A stretch of DNA of 9,823 nt from Candidatus Sulfotelmatobacter sp. (GCA_030045935.1 JASIEN010000346.1:1-9823), one strand, 5' to 3'; counted from the stretch's first letter, positions 1 through 6,996 are shown. Numbers and translations: made by a program. Notes: generated from the sequence alone by a model not told the origin.

Positions 1-645
1 GCCCACGATGCCGGCAACGTGCGTGCCATGACCGTAGAGGTCGTATAGAGCTCCGCTGCTGTTGGTCGTTGGCGTGCCGGTGAAGTCTTGGTGGTAAACA
101 ACGCGCGATGTAGTTTCCGCGGAGTTTTTCAGATCTGGATGAGTATCGTTGATGCCACTATCGATCACGGCGACGCCAACCCCAGTTCCGTTGTAACCAG
201 CGCTCCAACTCGAGGGTACGCCCGTGAGCACATCGGTGACGTCATCGGCGAGTTGCATGGGGTGATCGAGGTGGACCGAGCTCACCTCCGGGTCAGCCTG
301 AAGAGCCGCCAGAGCACGCACCGGAATGGTGATGGCGACCGACTTTACCAGCTTAAGCGTCCGGTCATGCACGCCACCGAGTTGGTGCAGTTTCGTCACA
401 TGTTGCGACGTGGGAGTCACGCGATACTGCACGATGACTTTGACGGTTTCGCTGCCCGCGCGACCGGAAACATACGATGAGAGGTCCCGAGCGAACTTGC
501 CGTTGACGCGTGGCGAGACGTTGCCGAACTGTGCGAAAGCGGCTTCGGCAACGAAGAGAAGCAACAGCCAGCTTACGCGTTTTCCCCAAGCTGCGCTCTG
601 GCGCTGGTTACGATTCGTAGGTTTCATCTTCGATTTCTGCGACAT
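1..645 (-). CDS. Secreted S8 subtilisin-like peptidase, tandem paralog, C-terminus cut off by the window edge
   Basis: Reading the minus strand from the ATG at 645 gives 215 uninterrupted codons to base 1 with no stop, so the gene continues off the left edge. The protein starts MSQKSKMKPTNRNQ. A basic stretch is followed by a hydrophobic core (about residues 24-38) ending AFA-Q, a plausible type I signal peptidase site, so the product should be exported. Residues about 68-128 look like an I9-type propeptide (VKVIVQYR ... ADPEVSSVHLDHP). The catalytic domain then begins, with Asp162 in VAVIDSGIND and His206 in YGHGTHVAG. The catalytic Ser lies outside the window, so activity cannot be judged. 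It aligns almost throughout with the subtilase at 704-2512, the match being densest around the catalytic motifs. The start was chosen because the paralog starts with the same MSQK and shares the leader GAAAGTGAGACCT. The gene lies 58 nt after the paralog's stop and may be co-transcribed with it. The family assignment is firm; the substrate is unknown. Confidence 0.9.
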   Translation of the reverse strand, partial: MSQKSKMKPTNRNQRQSAAWGKRVSWLLLLFVAEAAFAQFGNVSPRVNGKFARDLSSYVSGRAGSETVKVIVQYRVTPTSQHVTKLHQLGGVHDRTLKLVKSVAITIPVRALAALQADPEVSSVHLDHPMQLADDVTDVLTGVPSSWSAGYNGTGVGVAVIDSGINDTHPDLKNSAETTSRVVYHQDFTGTPTTNSSGALYDLYGHGTHVAGIVG

Positions 646-661
646 TAGGTCTCACTTTCAT
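608..661 (-). other. Possible 17-codon upstream ORF overlapping the start of the truncated subtilase
   Basis: On the minus strand an ATG at 661 opens ATG AAA GTG AGA CCT AAT ..., encoding MKVRPNVAEIEDETYES and ending in TAA at 610-608. It is out of frame with, and overlaps, the subtilase ATG at 645. In the paralog the equivalent positions read ACG AAA GTG AGA CCT ATG, in frame and without the upstream ATG. No Shine-Dalgarno precedes it, so translation is doubtful. Confidence 0.2.
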
Positions 662-703
662 AGAAACGGTCGGGGAGGAAATACTACGAATGTTGCGAAC
701 TTG

Positions 704-2512
704 CTATTGCGGGTCTCCGGTAGCCAGTACCGCGGCGGCATCGCTGCTCAGTTCCGCCGTGCCCCAGATCACGCTCGTGCCCCATATCACGCTGGTGGCG
801 CTGGTGCTCGTGCCCCAGACGACGCTGAAGGCGCTTAAATTATCGTCATTCCACGGAATCGTCGAGACAGGAGCGATCGCCGTATCGCCACTTACGTCAA
901 CCCAGATATTGGCGAACGACCACGCGTCCGATGATCCCCAAACCGTCTTATTGGCTGGGACACTGCTGTTTCCGTCAACCAGCGTGACGGCGTTATTCGA
1001 CGAGTTGTAGGTCACGGATGGAGACAGCGCTGCGCCCACGTTGGAGGGAGCTAGGCTTCTGTCGGACAATGCAGGCTGCAGGTTGAGTAAACCCGTGCCG
1101 ACGGAGAACAGATCGTAATATTCTGTGAAGGTCTCATCAAGAGCGGCAACCGTAATCACGCTGGAGGTGGGGAATGACTGATAGGTCGTCTGCATCAGTC
1201 GTGCCTTCACCTGGTCCGGTGTCAGATTGCCGTTCTGCTGCAGAAGCAGCGCTGCCGCTGCGCTGACCACCGGCGTTGCCATACTTGTGCCGCTTAGCGT
1301 GAAGTAGTCGGGATTGCCATTGTTGCCGTTGACCAGTTGAGCTGGGTAATCGGCCTCCAAGGTGGCTCCCGGAGCCGCCAGCGAAACGATCCCGTTGCCC
1401 GGGGCCATGATGTCGGGTTTCACCACGTGATCGCCCGTCGTTGGTCCCTTGGAAGTGTAGGTCGTCATGATTTGGGCCGACTGCGAAGTCGATCCGTTGC
1501 TGTTCATCGCGCCGACCGTAATCACAAAAGGATCGTTTCCAGGAGCGGTGACCGTCCCGTATCCGTCACTCCCATCGACACTCACGCGCCCGTAGTTGCC
1601 TGCGGCCACGACGACCACAAGTCCTGACTTCCACGCCGATTCCACAGCCTGGCAGAGAGGATCCTGCGTATAGCTTTCGGAGATGCCGCGTCCAAGCGAC
1701 AGGTTGATCACCTGGATGTTATAGGTGTTCTGCAGCGAGATGGCTTCTTGGATGGCGGCAATGACCGTACTGTCGCTGCCGTTTCCATTCTCATCCAGTG
1801 CCCGCAAATCCACTAGATTTATGGCAGGCGCCACACCACTATAATTTCCGTTGGAGAGATAACCGTCACCGCCAATGATTCCTGCGACGTGGGTACCGTG
1901 GCCGTACAGGTCATATTTGGCGCCGCTCGAGTTGCTCGTGGCAGTGCCCGTGAAATCCTCGTGATAAACCACACGCGAATGAGTCAGCTTCGCATCCCAA
2001 AGATCGGGATGACTGTCGTTAATGCCGCTGTCAATCACTGCCACGCCGATTCCCGCTCCGTTCAAGCCTGCGTTCCAGGCGGAGGAGACGTTCACAACCG
2101 CGTTCGTCGTTGAATCCATTCCCTTGATGGGGTGGTCGAGGTGGATCGAAACCACTTCAGGGTCAGCCGCCAAAGCTGACAACGCGCTGACCGGAATCGT
2201 CAGGGCCATGCCCTTCACCAAGCTGAGCCTCGCGTTTAGGTGAGCGCCAATGCGCTGCACGCGTGCCTCCTGCTTCGCATGTGGAACTTGCCGATACTGC
2301 ACAATGATCTTTGTGGTCTCCTGTGTCCCATCACTCTGCTGCACGCGCGCCATAATGGGGGCCAGATCGGAAGCGAATTTGCCAGCCACTTCCCGCGAAC
2401 CTTGAGCGACTGCCACCCCTGCAACCAAAAGCAACACCACGGCGCTCAGCCGTTTGCCCCATGCCGCGCTATGGCGCTGGCCGCGGTCACTAGGTTTCGT
2501 TTTCTGCGACAT
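704..2512 (-). CDS. Secreted S8 subtilisin-like peptidase with I9-like propeptide and C-terminal WG repeats
   Basis: A 602-aa serine endopeptidase predicted to act outside the cytoplasm. Residues 1-37 form a signal peptide (basic RGQRHSAAWGKR, then a hydrophobic run ending AVAVA-Q). Residues about 66-130 resemble the inhibitor I9 propeptide (TTKIIVQYR ... ADPEVVSIHLDHP). The S8 catalytic domain spans about 150-480 with Asp161 (VAVIDSGIND), His205 (GHGTHVAG), oxyanion Asn306 (VVAAGN) and Ser410 (LSGTSMATP), all canonical, so it should be active. The last 80 residues carry V-[VI]-W-G motifs with Trp at 525, 566, 577 and 583; their role is unknown (possibly cell-surface or wall attachment). An in-frame extension to 2611 would have to start at a TTG that is part of a TTGACA hexamer and would put 33 non-signal-like residues before the signal peptide, so I start at the ATG at 2512, which matches the paralog. 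No strong Shine-Dalgarno is present; GTGAG nearby may serve. The gene is separated from the importer operon by 269 nt. Confidence 0.95.
   Translation of the reverse strand: MSQKTKPSDRGQRHSAAWGKRLSAVVLLLVAGVAVAQGSREVAGKFASDLAPIMARVQQSDGTQETTKIIVQYRQVPHAKQEARVQRIGAHLNARLSLVKGMALTIPVSALSALAADPEVVSIHLDHPIKGMDSTTNAVVNVSSAWNAGLNGAGIGVAVIDSGINDSHPDLWDAKLTHSRVVYHEDFTGTATSNSSGAKYDLYGHGTHVAGIIGGDGYLSNGNYSGVAPAINLVDLRALDENGNGSDSTVIAAIQEAISLQNTYNIQVINLSLGRGISESYTQDPLCQAVESAWKSGLVVVVAAGNYGRVSVDGSDGYGTVTAPGNDPFVITVGAMNSNGSTSQSAQIMTTYTSKGPTTGDHVVKPDIMAPGNGIVSLAAPGATLEADYPAQLVNGNNGNPDYFTLSGTSMATPVVSAAAALLLQQNGNLTPDQVKARLMQTTYQSFPTSSVITVAALDETFTEYYDLFSVGTGLLNLQPALSDRSLAPSNVGAALSPSVTYNSSNNAVTLVDGNSSVPANKTVWGSSDAWSFANIWVDVSGDTAIAPVSTIPWNDDNLSAFSVVWGTSTSATSVIWGTSVIWGTAELSSDAAAVLATGDPQ
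759..827. repeat. 18-bp tandem repeat coding the VIWG C-terminal repeats of the subtilase
   Basis: GTGCCCCAGATCACGCTC (759-776) is followed directly by GTGCCCCATATCACGCTG (777-794), and a third copy GTGCCCCAGACGACGCTG is at 810-827 after a 15-bp spacer. The repeat is a multiple of three, so copy number can change without a frameshift. On the minus strand each unit encodes a hexapeptide of the SV[VI]WGT type. It lies in the last 27-45 codons of the subtilase at 704-2512. Confidence 0.8.
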
Positions 2513-2582
2513 AGGTCTCACTTTCGTAGAAACGATCGGGGATGAGTTACTTCCGGTCGCTCTGAATGGTGCACGGGCAGGG

Positions 2583-2611
2583 CCAATCAGCAGCTTGTAA
2601 GTTATTGTCAA
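2583..2611 (-). promoter_or_regulatory. Weak candidate promoter for the subtilase genes
   Basis: A perfect TTGACA (-35 type) is at 2611-2606 on the minus strand, about 95 nt before the subtilase ATG. At the standard 17-nt distance the -10 position reads GATTGG, a poor match to TATAAT, so the call rests on the -35 hexamer and position only. The same TTG could be misread as a start codon of an N-terminally extended protease. Confidence 0.25.
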
Positions 2612-2653
2612 TACGAGGCTTCACAAGATGCAGGCCGCGGGTTCTGGGCCACT

Positions 2654-2690
2654 CTGTCCCCTGACAGCGGGCGCGGGACACATTGTCCCG
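2654..2690. repeat. Pair of adjacent inverted repeats with GGGACA/TGTCCC arms
   Basis: CGGGACA (2674-2680) and TGTCCCG (2684-2690) are perfect 7-bp arms around a 3-nt loop. CTGTC (2654-2658) and GACAG (2663-2667) form a second, 5-bp hairpin with a 4-nt loop. GGGACA-type and TGTCCC-type arms occur in both, so the two hairpins could also pair with each other. The site lies about 92 nt after the ATPase stop and upstream of the candidate subtilase promoter. It could be an operator, a transcript-end structure or a remnant repeat; no T-run supports a classical terminator. Confidence 0.5.
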
Positions 2691-2781
2691 GTCGTTGCAG
2701 CAGCTTACTTTGGTTCGGCGGCTAGAGTACTCACAGATTGAATGTCAGGCGACGGCGGGTTGAATCGGCTGGACGCGGAAC

Positions 2782-3612
2782 TTACCTCGCCGTGGCCGCG
2801 TGTGTTTTGTTTCCAGCAGAGGATTGAATGCGTGGTATGGCAGCCATCAGTTTCTGCGTGTATTCGTGATGCGGGTCGTCGAAAATCTGCTGTGTTGTTC
2901 CGCACTCGACGATGGCGCCCTGATGCAGAATGGCGATGCGGTCGCAAATTCCGGCGACCGAAGCCAGATCATGAGAGATGTAGAGGATAGCCATGCCAGT
3001 GGAGCGGTTCAGTTCACGGAATAACGACAGGATTTCGGATTGCGTGATCACGTCAAGCGCGCTCGTAGCTTCGTCGGCGATCAGCAATGCGGGACGATGC
3101 AAAATGGCCATGGCAATCAGCACGCGCTGCGCCTGGCCTACGCTCATCTGCGAAGGATACTTACGGAGAAAATCGTCGTCCGCGGGCAGTGAAACGTTTT
3201 GCAGCGCAGTTCGCATTGCGTGGATGCAATCTTCGCCGCTGCCCGATGCGTGGGCTCTCCAGGCTTCCTTAAGTTGAGTGCGAATTTTCAGGGCCGGATT
3301 AAGAGAAGACAGTGGGCTTTGCAAAACCAGAGCAATGGCACGTCCGCGCAGGGCGCGCAGTTCCCGCTCGGAAAGCTTGAGCAAATCTGAATCGTGAAAG
3401 TCGATTTCGCCTTCGATGTGAGAATGCTTTTTATCGAGCAGGCCGAGGATGCTCATGGCCAGCGTACTTTTGCCGGAACCGCTTTGTCCGACAAGACCTA
3501 GGACCTCACCGCGCTGGATTTCGAATTTCACATCGCGCAGAACCGGCGGCTTGCCCGCGTAGCAAACGGAGATCTGGGCGGAGAGTAGCGGTTGTGTGTG
3601 TCCGTCAGCCAT
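2782..3612 (-). CDS. ABC transporter ATPase of the Opp/Dpp peptide importer family
   Basis: A 276-aa cytoplasmic nucleotide-binding subunit expected to drive peptide import through the two permeases encoded upstream. Seen motifs: Walker A GQSGSGKST (42-50), Q-loop Gln98 (LQSPLSSLNP, typical of the OppD/DppD group), signature MSVGQ (156-160), Walker B LLIADE (176-181), D-loop SALD (184-187) and switch His214 (YISHDL). The C-terminus has the family pattern IFDDPHHEYTQKLMAAIP, but the cysteine-rich tail often found in DppD-type subunits is absent. The signature is odd: the canonical LSGGQ has Val at the third position. The start is uncertain. The ATG at 3612 puts the first beta strand near residue 10 as usual and leaves 53 nt after the binding-protein stop, but has no good Shine-Dalgarno. 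An in-frame GTG at 3717 would overlap the previous gene, and TTG codons lie in between. No second ATPase gene is in the window, although Dpp/Opp operons normally have two. Confidence 0.93.
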   Translation of the reverse strand: MADGHTQPLLSAQISVCYAGKPPVLRDVKFEIQRGEVLGLVGQSGSGKSTLAMSILGLLDKKHSHIEGEIDFHDSDLLKLSERELRALRGRAIALVLQSPLSSLNPALKIRTQLKEAWRAHASGSGEDCIHAMRTALQNVSLPADDDFLRKYPSQMSVGQAQRVLIAMAILHRPALLIADEATSALDVITQSEILSLFRELNRSTGMAILYISHDLASVAGICDRIAILHQGAIVECGTTQQIFDDPHHEYTQKLMAAIPRIQSSAGNKTHAATAR

Positions 3613-3665
3613 GTGGAGCCGATCCGCTTGTTTTTCCCATCTCAACAAATCCGCGCCGATCTGTC

Positions 3666-5321
3666 CTACTTGCCGGCGACCATCAGCGACTCGGCATTCC
3701 AGTAGGTTTGCGGCCACAGAATCACCGGGGCTGCTCCGCGTACTGAAGTTGATACCGCCGAAAGCGCATTCTTGTTGATCAGGAAGATGAAGGGCTGCTG
3801 CTCCGCCACAATCTCCTGCACGCGATCGAAAGCTTCTTTACGCTTGTTCAGATCGGCGGCAGAGGCTTGTTCGCGCATCAGGCGATCGATCTCAGCCTCC
3901 CACTCAGTTTCCGGCGTTTTCTGTGATGGATTCCACTGGTGGTTCTCGGAGGAACTGAGCCAGACGTTCATCTCGTTGTTGGGATCAAGATCGACATTGG
4001 TCAGGCCGAGAATAATGGCTTCATAGTCGAAGGTTTGCGTCATGCGCTCGATCAGGGAGGGGAAGTCGAGCGTGACCACGTTTACGTGAATTCCGATTTT
4101 CTGCAAATCGTCCTGGATGAGCACAGCCATGTGTTCCCGCTGCTTGTTGCCAGCGTTGGTGATGATGGAGAAGACGACTTCGTTTCCTTCTTTGTCTTTC
4201 AGCGTGCCATTCTCCATGCGGAAGCCCTCGCCTTGCAGAGCTTTCAAAGCGGTCTCGGGGCTATAGATCTGCGGTTTGAGATTGGCGTTGAACCAGAATT
4301 TGTTGGCTGGAGAAAACGGGCCAAGCGCCGGCTGGGCGTGACCGTGATAAACGACGCGGCTGAGATCATCGCGATTAATCGCCTGCGAAATTGCTCGGCG
4401 GAAGGCCGTCGAGCGGAACCAGTTTCTCTTGTACCCGGGAATCGGTGCTTTCGCGACCTGGTTGAACCAGAGCTGCTCGCTATCGAGCGACGGACCGGCG
4501 TCGTGCACAACCTGCGGCGAAGACGCAGAGACCTTGTCGAAGTATTCGCTGTCGAGAGAATTGATGAGATCGAGTTCTTCGCGCTTGAAGCGCAACAGTT
4601 CGACATCGCGGTTGGGCTGGATGTCGAGATGAATCGAATCCAGGTACGGCAGCTTGCGGCCCTGCGCATCCGTCTTCCAATAATAAGGATTGCGGTTAAG
4701 AACGACGCTTGAGCCCGGCTTGTAGTCGCCCACCATGAACGGACCGAGCACAGCCATTTCCTTTTTGGGCGAGCGGACGGACATGATCGCAACCTGATCG
4801 AAGAGAGCAGCGAGTCCCGCGACCGGAGCGGGAAAGCGGATGGAGATTTGGGTCTGAGAAATCACCTTGGTTTCGACGCTTCCTGCGCCGGAGCGGAAGA
4901 CATCGCCCGTGGGTGAATGCAGTGCTGGATCCATCAGTTGCTGCACCGTATAGGCCACATCCTCGGCGGAAAATGGCGTGCCATCGGAGAAAGAAACGCC
5001 ACTGCGCAGACGGAAAGAGATTTCGCGGCCATCGCTCGAAACTTTCCACGAGAGCGCCAGCCCGGGCTCGAGCTGTTGCGTCTGGCGGTTTTCGCGAACC
5101 AGTACGCCTCCCGTGAGATAGCGGATTGCGCCGGAGGCGTCGTCATCAACTTTCAAGGGATCGAAGGTTTTCGGCTCTGCGTGCAGACAAAACCTCAGCC
5201 CGCCGCCTTGGGCCAGAGAGCGAGTACAAATCGATACAAGGCAGAACACGAGAACCGCGAGCGCCTTTGCGGTGGGCGCTGAAAGGGCAGGGCATCTAAA
5301 TTGTCTGTTGTGGCGCTTCAT
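3666..5321 (-). CDS. Periplasmic solute-binding protein, family 5 (peptide/oligopeptide type)
   Basis: A 551-aa extracytoplasmic receptor that captures the substrate and delivers it to the permease pair. Residues 1-38 form a type I signal peptide (MKRHNRQ, hydrophobic core about 18-32, cleavage probably after SLA). There is no proper lipobox. The mature part shows SBP_bac_5 landmarks in order: the AEPKTFDPLK opening (48-57), LEPGLALSW (85-92), FRLRSGVSFSDGTPFSAEDV (103-122), GPFMVGDYKPGS (193-204) with RNPYYW (210-215), FRRAISQAINRDDL (307-320), and the C-lobe HVNVVTLDF (412-420). The length is normal for the family. The start is decided by a consensus AGGAGG at 5334-5329, 7 nt before the ATG, and by a 4-nt ATGA overlap with the upstream permease stop. 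A longer in-frame extension to 5459 begins with TTG and lacks these signals. Peptide is the likeliest ligand given the adjoining DppBC-like permeases and the neighbouring secreted proteases, but family 5 also binds nickel and other solutes. Confidence 0.95.
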   Translation of the reverse strand: MKRHNRQFRCPALSAPTAKALAVLVFCLVSICTRSLAQGGGLRFCLHAEPKTFDPLKVDDDASGAIRYLTGGVLVRENRQTQQLEPGLALSWKVSSDGREISFRLRSGVSFSDGTPFSAEDVAYTVQQLMDPALHSPTGDVFRSGAGSVETKVISQTQISIRFPAPVAGLAALFDQVAIMSVRSPKKEMAVLGPFMVGDYKPGSSVVLNRNPYYWKTDAQGRKLPYLDSIHLDIQPNRDVELLRFKREELDLINSLDSEYFDKVSASSPQVVHDAGPSLDSEQLWFNQVAKAPIPGYKRNWFRSTAFRRAISQAINRDDLSRVVYHGHAQPALGPFSPANKFWFNANLKPQIYSPETALKALQGEGFRMENGTLKDKEGNEVVFSIITNAGNKQREHMAVLIQDDLQKIGIHVNVVTLDFPSLIERMTQTFDYEAIILGLTNVDLDPNNEMNVWLSSSENHQWNPSQKTPETEWEAEIDRLMREQASAADLNKRKEAFDRVQEIVAEQQPFIFLINKNALSAVSTSVRGAAPVILWPQTYWNAESLMVAGK

Positions 5322-6127
5322 GCGGCCACCTCCTGTTGCCTGGAAAGCAAAATCTGAAACGAAGTCACTACGATCACCAGCAAAATCAAGGGCACGAACT
5401 TCCAAGGCTCTTCGCCGACGGAAACCAATCCTTCCAACTCTTTCAGCAGACTTCCCCAACTCGGCATAGGCTCGGCGACTCCGAGGCCGAGAATGCCGAG
5501 ATTAGCTTCACTCAGGATGAAGACCGGAATCGAAATCCAAAACTGGGCGAAGAGCACCGGCTTCAAATTGGGCAAAACGTGCATCCAAAACAAGCGCCGG
5601 CCGTTGATTCCGGCTGCCCGCGCCTGACGCACAAAATCCGAGCCACGCAACAAGGCTGCGGACGCACAGAGCACCCGCGCCGCTGAAGTCCAGCCGAGCA
5701 AACCCAAGAGCAGAAACGTCACCATCACCGAAACCAATGGCGAAACATTCAGTGGCAGCAGCGCTCGCGCGGTGATCAACAAAAACAGCCACGGCAGCGA
5801 GAGAAACAAATCAGTGACTGCCATGGCCGCTCGCTTCCACGCGCCGCCCAGATATCCCGCGATGCCGCCAATTAGCGCCGCGAGGAGCGTGGAAAGCAAT
5901 GCCGCAGCCGGAGCCAGTAATAGTGAAATGCGAGTGCCATAGAGCACACGCGCAAAACGATCGCGTCCCAGTTCATCGGTTCCCAACCAGTGCGTGCGGG
6001 AAGGCGGCGCATCGGTCGCCTCGCGATATTGGTGGGCATACCCTGCAGGTGCCAGCCAGTTCGCTGCGAACGATGCAAGGACCACCAAAACCAGGGCCGC
6101 GCACGCCAATTTTTGCCAGAGGCTCAT
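5318..6127 (-). CDS. DppC-like ABC importer permease
   Basis: A 269-aa inner-membrane permease, second half of the translocation pore. The N-terminal helix (about 8-27) is followed by the DppC/OppC hallmark HWLGTDELGRDRFARVLYG (46-64). Four or five further hydrophobic helices follow. The cytoplasmic EAA coupling loop (about 166-190) reads RQARAAGINGRRLFWMHVLP and contacts the ATPase. GILGLGVAEPMPSWG (211-225) is another typical stretch. The C-terminus is slightly short and diverged: the usual NLLGDGLRD-like ending is replaced by FQILLSRQQEVAA. Its ATG (6127) overlaps the upstream permease's TGA as ATGA, with AGGA just before it, and its own TGA (5320-5318) overlaps the ATG of the binding-protein gene, so translation is probably coupled on both sides. 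Confidence 0.94.
   Translation of the reverse strand: MSLWQKLACAALVLVVLASFAANWLAPAGYAHQYREATDAPPSRTHWLGTDELGRDRFARVLYGTRISLLLAPAAALLSTLLAALIGGIAGYLGGAWKRAAMAVTDLFLSLPWLFLLITARALLPLNVSPLVSVMVTFLLLGLLGWTSAARVLCASAALLRGSDFVRQARAAGINGRRLFWMHVLPNLKPVLFAQFWISIPVFILSEANLGILGLGVAEPMPSWGSLLKELEGLVSVGEEPWKFVPLILLVIVVTSFQILLSRQQEVAA
5326..5334 (-). promoter_or_regulatory. Consensus Shine-Dalgarno of the solute-binding protein gene
   Basis: AGGAGGTGG on the minus strand contains a full AGGAGG (5334-5329) 7 nt before the ATG at 5321. It is the strongest ribosome binding site in the window, which fits the need for excess binding protein over permease, and it decides the start of that gene. Confidence 0.88.
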
Positions 6128-6996
6128 GCTTCCTGCCCCCGGATTACAGAACCGATTACATCTGCACCAGAGTTTGCCAGCAAGGTTACTAGCGTCACCA
6201 GAACCGTGATGTTCACCAGAAGAGGCAGATCGCGCGCCATGGCTGCTTGCCAGGCGAGCTGTCCGATGCCGGCGAAACCACAGAGAGCTTCAACTGGAAT
6301 GGTTGCGCCGATCGCCATGCTCACCGAAACTCCCGCGACGGCGAGCAACTGCGGTGCAACCACCGGAACAACATGCCAGAACAGAATGCGCGCCTCGCTC
6401 AGGCCTTTTGCCCGGGCGGCGAGGATATGCGGCTGAGCATAAGCTTTTAACGATAAATTTCGTGTGTAGCGATATGTACCTGGGAACACAATCAACGCTA
6501 TCGCCAGCGAGCCGGGCACGTTCCACAGAACAGAGAGCAACGCCAGCACCGCGGCCGGGATGCATAGGAAAACGCCGCTGAGCATAGTTGTAGCTGTGTC
6601 ATAAATAGAAAGCCGCAGCCAGGCCGCACTGAGAGCGAACGTCACAGTAAGCGACCAGGACAAGGTGAGACCGATTGCGATCAAGCGCATGGTGAGCGGT
6701 GCACGATCTCGCAGCAGCGTGCGAACCGGTTGACCGAGGGCAACAGACTTCCCGAAATCGCCGCGCGCAGCTTGTGACAGGTAATGCAGGTAAAAATGGA
6801 AGATGTTTTCATCCTGCCGGCGTGAGTCGCGCAGCGCCTGCAAGCTCTGCGCGCTCAGGTGGGGGTCCAGTTCACGCTCGTCTACCTCGAAACCGGGAGC
6901 CAGACGGACGAGTGAAGCGGAGAGAAATCCGCCGATCAGAATGGTTGCAATTAATCCCAGCAGATGACCTGCGATTTTTTTCTGGAGACCGCGCAT
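6124..6996 (-). CDS. DppB-like ABC importer permease
   Basis: A 290-aa inner-membrane permease, partner of the DppC-like protein encoded next. The first helix (about 9-30) leads to the family pattern VRLAPG (30-35). A periplasmic stretch follows with FYLHYLSQAARGDFGKSV (68-85), equivalent to the YLxxLxxGDxGxS region of DppB/OppB. The BPD_transp_1 core has about five helices, and the EAA loop (193-212, AARAKGLSEARILFWHVVP) mediates ATPase contact. The length is a little below the usual 300-340 aa. The ATG at 6996 directly follows the TAG of the c-di-GMP gene (6999-6997). GGGAGA at 7006-7001, inside the end of that gene, acts as ribosome binding site. The stop overlaps the next start by 4 nt. 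The family is clear; the choice of peptide as substrate rests on the operon. Confidence 0.94.
   Translation of the reverse strand: MRGLQKKIAGHLLGLIATILIGGFLSASLVRLAPGFEVDERELDPHLSAQSLQALRDSRRQDENIFHFYLHYLSQAARGDFGKSVALGQPVRTLLRDRAPLTMRLIAIGLTLSWSLTVTFALSAAWLRLSIYDTATTMLSGVFLCIPAAVLALLSVLWNVPGSLAIALIVFPGTYRYTRNLSLKAYAQPHILAARAKGLSEARILFWHVVPVVAPQLLAVAGVSVSMAIGATIPVEALCGFAGIGQLAWQAAMARDLPLLVNITVLVTLVTLLANSGADVIGSVIRGQEA

Larger units (their letters stand above)
1..676. repeat. First copy of a diverged direct duplication (partner about 1871-2542)
   Basis: This segment aligns to about 1871-2542 in the same orientation. It covers the N-terminal coding parts of both subtilases and about 30 bp of upstream leader (TCTCACTTTC, TAGAAACG, TCGGGGA shared). 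Differences include small in-frame indels in the propeptide region and a single-base indel just before the ATG. The duplication probably continues left of the window. Confidence 0.75.
2513..2781. other. Intergenic region between the importer operon and the subtilase pair
   Basis: 269 bp with no supportable coding sequence. It holds two short inverted repeats (2654-2690), a TTGACA hexamer on the minus strand (2611-2606) and, next to the subtilase start, the leader GAAAGTGAGACCT that is also found before the second subtilase. It probably contains the end of the importer transcript and the promoter of the subtilases, but I see no hairpin followed by a T-run. Confidence 0.6.

Noticed and set aside
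88..480. Plus-strand open frame of 130 codons at the left end
   Set aside because: The minus strand here encodes the subtilase propeptide and catalytic Asp region; the plus frame is a shadow.
759..827. CRISPR-like or mobile-element repeat
   Set aside because: The repeats are 18-bp in-frame units encoding VIWG hexapeptides at the end of the subtilase, with no unique spacers of constant length.
2513..2611. N-terminal extension of the subtilase by 33 residues starting at a TTG
   Set aside because: It would bury the signal peptide behind non-export sequence, the TTG is part of a TTGACA promoter-like hexamer, and the paralog supports the ATG at 2512.
3939..4712. Long plus-strand open frame (257 codons) inside the solute-binding protein gene
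   Set aside because: It lies wholly antisense to a clear family 5 binding protein, has no recognisable domain or ribosome binding site, and is explained by the codon bias of the opposite strand.
5322..5459. N-terminal extension of the solute-binding protein by 46 residues starting at a TTG
   Set aside because: It overlaps the permease coding region and lies before a consensus AGGAGG and signal peptide that clearly mark the ATG at 5321.
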